Of a stretch of DNA of 27,627 bases, positions 25,581-27,627 are shown piece by piece; the first letter of the stretch is position 1, and every line of letters starts with the position of its first letter. A model generated the notes under the pieces. That model saw nothing but the letters and a program-made list of their open reading frames with translations. It was not told where the DNA came from and did not search any database. This stretch comes from Lentisalinibacter sp035655155. Lineage in GTDB: Bacteria; Pseudomonadota; Gammaproteobacteria; Steroidobacterales; Woeseiaceae. The stretch spans positions 1 to 27,627 of the forward strand of contig DASRVH010000108.1 of the NCBI GenBank assembly GCA_035655155.1, written 5' to 3'. The position numbers and the translations under genes were made by a program.

Positions 25581-25633
25581 GGCATACGACTAGAGCACAC
25601 GGCCAAGGCAGACGGCCGGGGCAGACGGCTAGG
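25571..25633. repeat. degenerate 13-base tandem repeats joining two convergent stop codons
   Basis: After a shortened 11-base copy (25571-25581) come four 13-base units starting at 25582, 25595, 25608 and 25621, with consensus GCANACGGCYAGG. The first copy contains the EncFtn stop codon and the last contains the stop of the convergent EAL-GGDEF gene (25629-25631). The unit length is not a multiple of three. Confidence 0.65.
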
Positions 25634-27455
25634 CGGTGACGGCCGCCAGGCGCGGCCCGCCGATGTCCTCCAGCCCCGCGCGGGACAGGAGCAGCATGCC
25701 GCTGCCGTCGGCTGTCTTGGCGCTCTGCTTCACCCGGCTGAGCTCGGCAGCCACCTCGTCCGCGCCGGCGTAGCGGCGCGAGTCGGAGGCAACGCCGGCC
25801 ACTGTCATCGTCAGCAGCGGAAAGTGGCGCTCCACGCCGTAGCGGTCCCTGGCCGTGATGCCGCGGGCGGCGCGGTGTTCCTCCGAGTAGTACGACGGGA
25901 TCTCCTTCCCGAAGTCCCGCACCAGGCTGCGCAGACGGTCCTGCCAGTCCACGCTGCGGAAGACGGCCACGAAGTCGTCGCCGCCGATGTGGCCGACGAA
26001 GTCCGACACCGGGCTTGCGTAGCGGGTCAGCAACTGCGCCATGTGCATCAGCACCTCGTCGCCCCGGGCGTAGCCGTAGAAGTCGTTGAACGGCTTGAAG
26101 TTATCCAGATCCACGTAGCAGGCCGTGAACGCCGTGCCCGAGCGCAGCAACGCGTTGACGTGCTGGTCGATGGACTCGTTGCCCGGCAGCGAGGTCAGCG
26201 GATTGGCCGAGCGCGCCCGCCTCACCTGCTGCTCGGTCAGGCGCTTCAGCAGGTCCAGCGTCCGGGCCATGCCCTCGTAGCGGCCTTCCCGGGTCAGGAT
26301 GAAATCGTGCTCCAGCCGCAGCTTGGAGTGGGCCGTCAGCAGATGACTCACCTGCTCCAGCCGCAGCCCCACGTCGACGCACAGCGGGTCGGTCTCCATC
26401 ACGGCGCTGACCGGCTTGCGCCCGTAGACCTCCATGTGCAGCGGCTTGGACAGGATCAGGAACAGTCGGGTGCGGCGCACGATGCCGACCGGGTGGCCCG
26501 ATTCCACCACCGCGATGGACGTGCGGTCCTCGTTCTCGCTGAAGATGCGCAGCAGCTCCCGCACGGACTCCGACGCCGCGACCGGCGGCGCCGGGTTGAG
26601 GAGGCGCCCGGCCAGCACGCCGTCCGGCGTCTCGAATTCGTTTTGTTCCGGGTCCGCCAGGCAGGCCGCGACGCGCATCCTGTCCGGCGCAGGGGGCTCC
26701 AGCGCGGGCTCGCTGAAGTAGAAGCCCTGCAGGTATTCCACCCCCAGGTCGGCCAGCTCGCGGCACTCCCCGGCACTCTCCACGCCCTGGGCGATCACCG
26801 CACTCTGGCCGGCGCGGGCGATGTCGATGATGGAGCGCAGGAATTCCGACCTCAGGGGATCGACGTCGATGTGGCTCACGAAGTCGGGGCTCAGCTTCAC
26901 GAAATCGGGGCGCAGCTCCGACCAGGTGCGCATGCTGGAATAGCCGGCGCCCATATCGTCCATGGCGATGCGGCAGCCCAGGTCGCGGATGCCGATCACG
27001 GCTTCGCGCATGGACTCGTAGTCCCGCATCATGGACTGCTCGGTCAGCTCCAGGATCACCTCCGCCGGCTTCACGCCCCAGCGGCTCATCGCCTCCCTGA
27101 GATAATCCACCTCCTCGCGGAAATGCAGGAAGGTGGCCGGCGAGGCGTTCAGGAACAGGTGCCCCTGCAGCCCCCGCTTGACGAAGGCCTCCAGCGCCGC
27201 CTCGATGCACAGCAGCTCCAGCTCGCGCGCGCGTCCGAAGGCGCTGGCGGCGGCGAACAGGTTCAGCGGCAGGTGCAGCGGGCTGCCCGTGGGGCCGCGC
27301 ACCAGTGCCTCGTAGCCGAAGACGCAGCGCTCGCGGCGGTCGATCACCTCATGGAACAGCGTCTCTATCGCCCGCTCCTCCATGATGCGGGCGAGCTCTT
27401 CCATCATGCTCTGCTGCCTGGGGGTCGACATGGGTGGTGCCTGCCGGTCTTCCAT
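25629..27455 (-). CDS. EAL-CBS-GGDEF protein, probable cyclic-di-GMP sensor or regulator
   Basis: A 608-residue cytoplasmic protein without membrane spans. Residues 30-255 form an EAL domain, about 280-400 a CBS-pair-like region, and about 415-590 a GGDEF domain. In the EAL domain, EAL (49-51), Asn103, Glu136, Asp166-Asp167 and Lys187 are kept. The usual AEGVE is AQGVE (Gln223), however, and the Asp after the lysine is Ser189, so phosphodiesterase activity is doubtful. The GGDEF signature is GGDDF (491-495), and the RxxD inhibitory site is missing (PVSD). It may bind rather than turn over cyclic-di-GMP. The start is at the ATG at 27455; an in-frame ATG at 27431 is the alternative. A CRP-type site lies upstream. 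Confidence 0.92.
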   Translation of the reverse strand: MEDRQAPPMSTPRQQSMMEELARIMEERAIETLFHEVIDRRERCVFGYEALVRGPTGSPLHLPLNLFAAASAFGRARELELLCIEAALEAFVKRGLQGHLFLNASPATFLHFREEVDYLREAMSRWGVKPAEVILELTEQSMMRDYESMREAVIGIRDLGCRIAMDDMGAGYSSMRTWSELRPDFVKLSPDFVSHIDVDPLRSEFLRSIIDIARAGQSAVIAQGVESAGECRELADLGVEYLQGFYFSEPALEPPAPDRMRVAACLADPEQNEFETPDGVLAGRLLNPAPPVAASESVRELLRIFSENEDRTSIAVVESGHPVGIVRRTRLFLILSKPLHMEVYGRKPVSAVMETDPLCVDVGLRLEQVSHLLTAHSKLRLEHDFILTREGRYEGMARTLDLLKRLTEQQVRRARSANPLTSLPGNESIDQHVNALLRSGTAFTACYVDLDNFKPFNDFYGYARGDEVLMHMAQLLTRYASPVSDFVGHIGGDDFVAVFRSVDWQDRLRSLVRDFGKEIPSYYSEEHRAARGITARDRYGVERHFPLLTMTVAGVASDSRRYAGADEVAAELSRVKQSAKTADGSGMLLLSRAGLEDIGGPRLAAVTA

Positions 27456-27462
27456 CCGGAGC

Positions 27463-27468
27463 AGGGTA
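27463..27468 (-). promoter_or_regulatory. candidate -10 element for the EAL-CBS-GGDEF gene
   Basis: On the minus strand, TACCCT ends seven bases before the ATG at 27455, so transcription would start at about 27456, giving an essentially leaderless message. A 6-bp hairpin (GCCGCT/AGCGGC, 27469-27483) lies in the spacer. No -35 box is visible, which fits an activator-dependent promoter. Confidence 0.4.
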
Positions 27469-27489
27469 GCCGCTCGCAGCGGCCGCGGG

Positions 27490-27505
27490 CGTGACCCCCA
27501 TCACA
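27490..27505 (-). promoter_or_regulatory. putative CRP/Vfr/Clp-type binding site
   Basis: The plus-strand sequence CGTGACCCCCATCACA matches TGTGA-N6-TCACA at 9 of 10 defined positions, with both GTGA and TCAC cores intact. Its centre (27497.5) is 41.5 bases upstream of the transcription start predicted from the -10 at 27463-27468, the classic class II activator position. Confidence 0.5.
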
Positions 27506-27546
27506 CGATCACGGGCCGCGGTTCGGGTCGGGGGCCGGAGCGCGGA

Positions 27547-27627
27547 TCAGAGCGCCGGCGACTGCGCCTTCTCCTGGGCCCACTCGGCCAGCAACTGCTG
27601 CGAGTCGATGGGATGTTCGCCCGGCTC
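27547..27627 (-). CDS. C-terminal end of an unidentified protein (5' part outside window)
   Basis: The minus-strand frame is open from the window edge and gives 26 residues ending HPIDSQQLLAEWAQEKAQSPAL, then TGA at 27547-27549. The mixed polar/helical composition and the codon usage look like a real protein tail, and the 91-base gap to the EAL-CBS-GGDEF gene suits a gene boundary. Too little is visible to name a family, and it may be a chance open frame. Confidence 0.4.
   Translation of the reverse strand, partial: EPGEHPIDSQQLLAEWAQEKAQSPAL

Noticed and set aside
25581..25628. Readthrough of the EncFtn stop into a hidden encapsulin-targeting tail
   Set aside because: Translation past the TAG in the same frame gives G-I-R-L-E-H-T-A-K and then antisense of the next gene, with no GSL-type targeting peptide.

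Overview
The window is 27.6 kb of very GC-rich, tightly packed bacterial chromosome. It holds 22 recognisable protein genes (two cut by the window ends), one apparent gene remnant and no RNA genes. The gene set (liu-type leucine catabolism, ZapE, bacterial tryptophan 2,3-dioxygenase, the ~180 kDa NAD-glutamate dehydrogenase, AlkK-like acyl-CoA synthetase, an EAL-CBS-GGDEF protein, a GTAG-type REP pair) suggests a gammaproteobacterium, perhaps of the Chromatiales/Ectothiorhodospiraceae or Xanthomonadales side. That placement is inference. I see no phage, insertion sequence, tRNA, rRNA or CRISPR array, and no stretch over 300 bases lacks a gene.

Region 1 (1-7100) is branched-chain amino acid and acyl-CoA oxidation. 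On the plus strand are isovaleryl-CoA dehydrogenase (liuA, 3' part), an acetyl-CoA acetyltransferase, and both subunits of methylcrotonyl-CoA carboxylase (liuB, liuD). Convergent to them is ETF:ubiquinone oxidoreductase, which passes electrons from dehydrogenases such as LiuA, via ETF, to the quinone pool. liuC and liuE are absent from their usual places. A pair of REP hairpins lies between etfD and zapE.

Region 2 (7291-16957) holds zapE, a MarR regulator convergent with tryptophan 2,3-dioxygenase, and then, divergent from the dioxygenase, a run of large NAD-glutamate dehydrogenase, a NYN/OST-HTH putative RNase, phosphoglycerate mutase gpmA and a gamma-carbonic-anhydrase-like protein. The run may be one operon.

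Region 3 (17027-22819) is lipid/acyl-CoA related: an MFS transporter downstream of thioesterase II (tesB), a divergent DUF1499 membrane protein, an SDR with an altered active site, and an AlkK-like medium-chain acyl-CoA synthetase.

Region 4 (22974-27627) is the least ordinary. It has a membrane-anchored protein overlapping an NTF2-like gene, an apparent thioesterase remnant, a FetB-like permease without its ATPase, an ICMT-family methyltransferase, and an encapsulated-ferritin-type protein with neither encapsulin nor a targeting tail. A convergent EAL-CBS-GGDEF protein with altered catalytic residues follows. Its promoter carries a near-consensus CRP-type site at the class II position.

Two themes recur. 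Many starts are preceded by a TANNNT -10 box running into a GC-rich discriminator (often GGCGCC), sometimes so close that the mRNA would be leaderless. In addition, three of the five convergent gene junctions carry short degenerate tandem repeats touching or near the stop codons.
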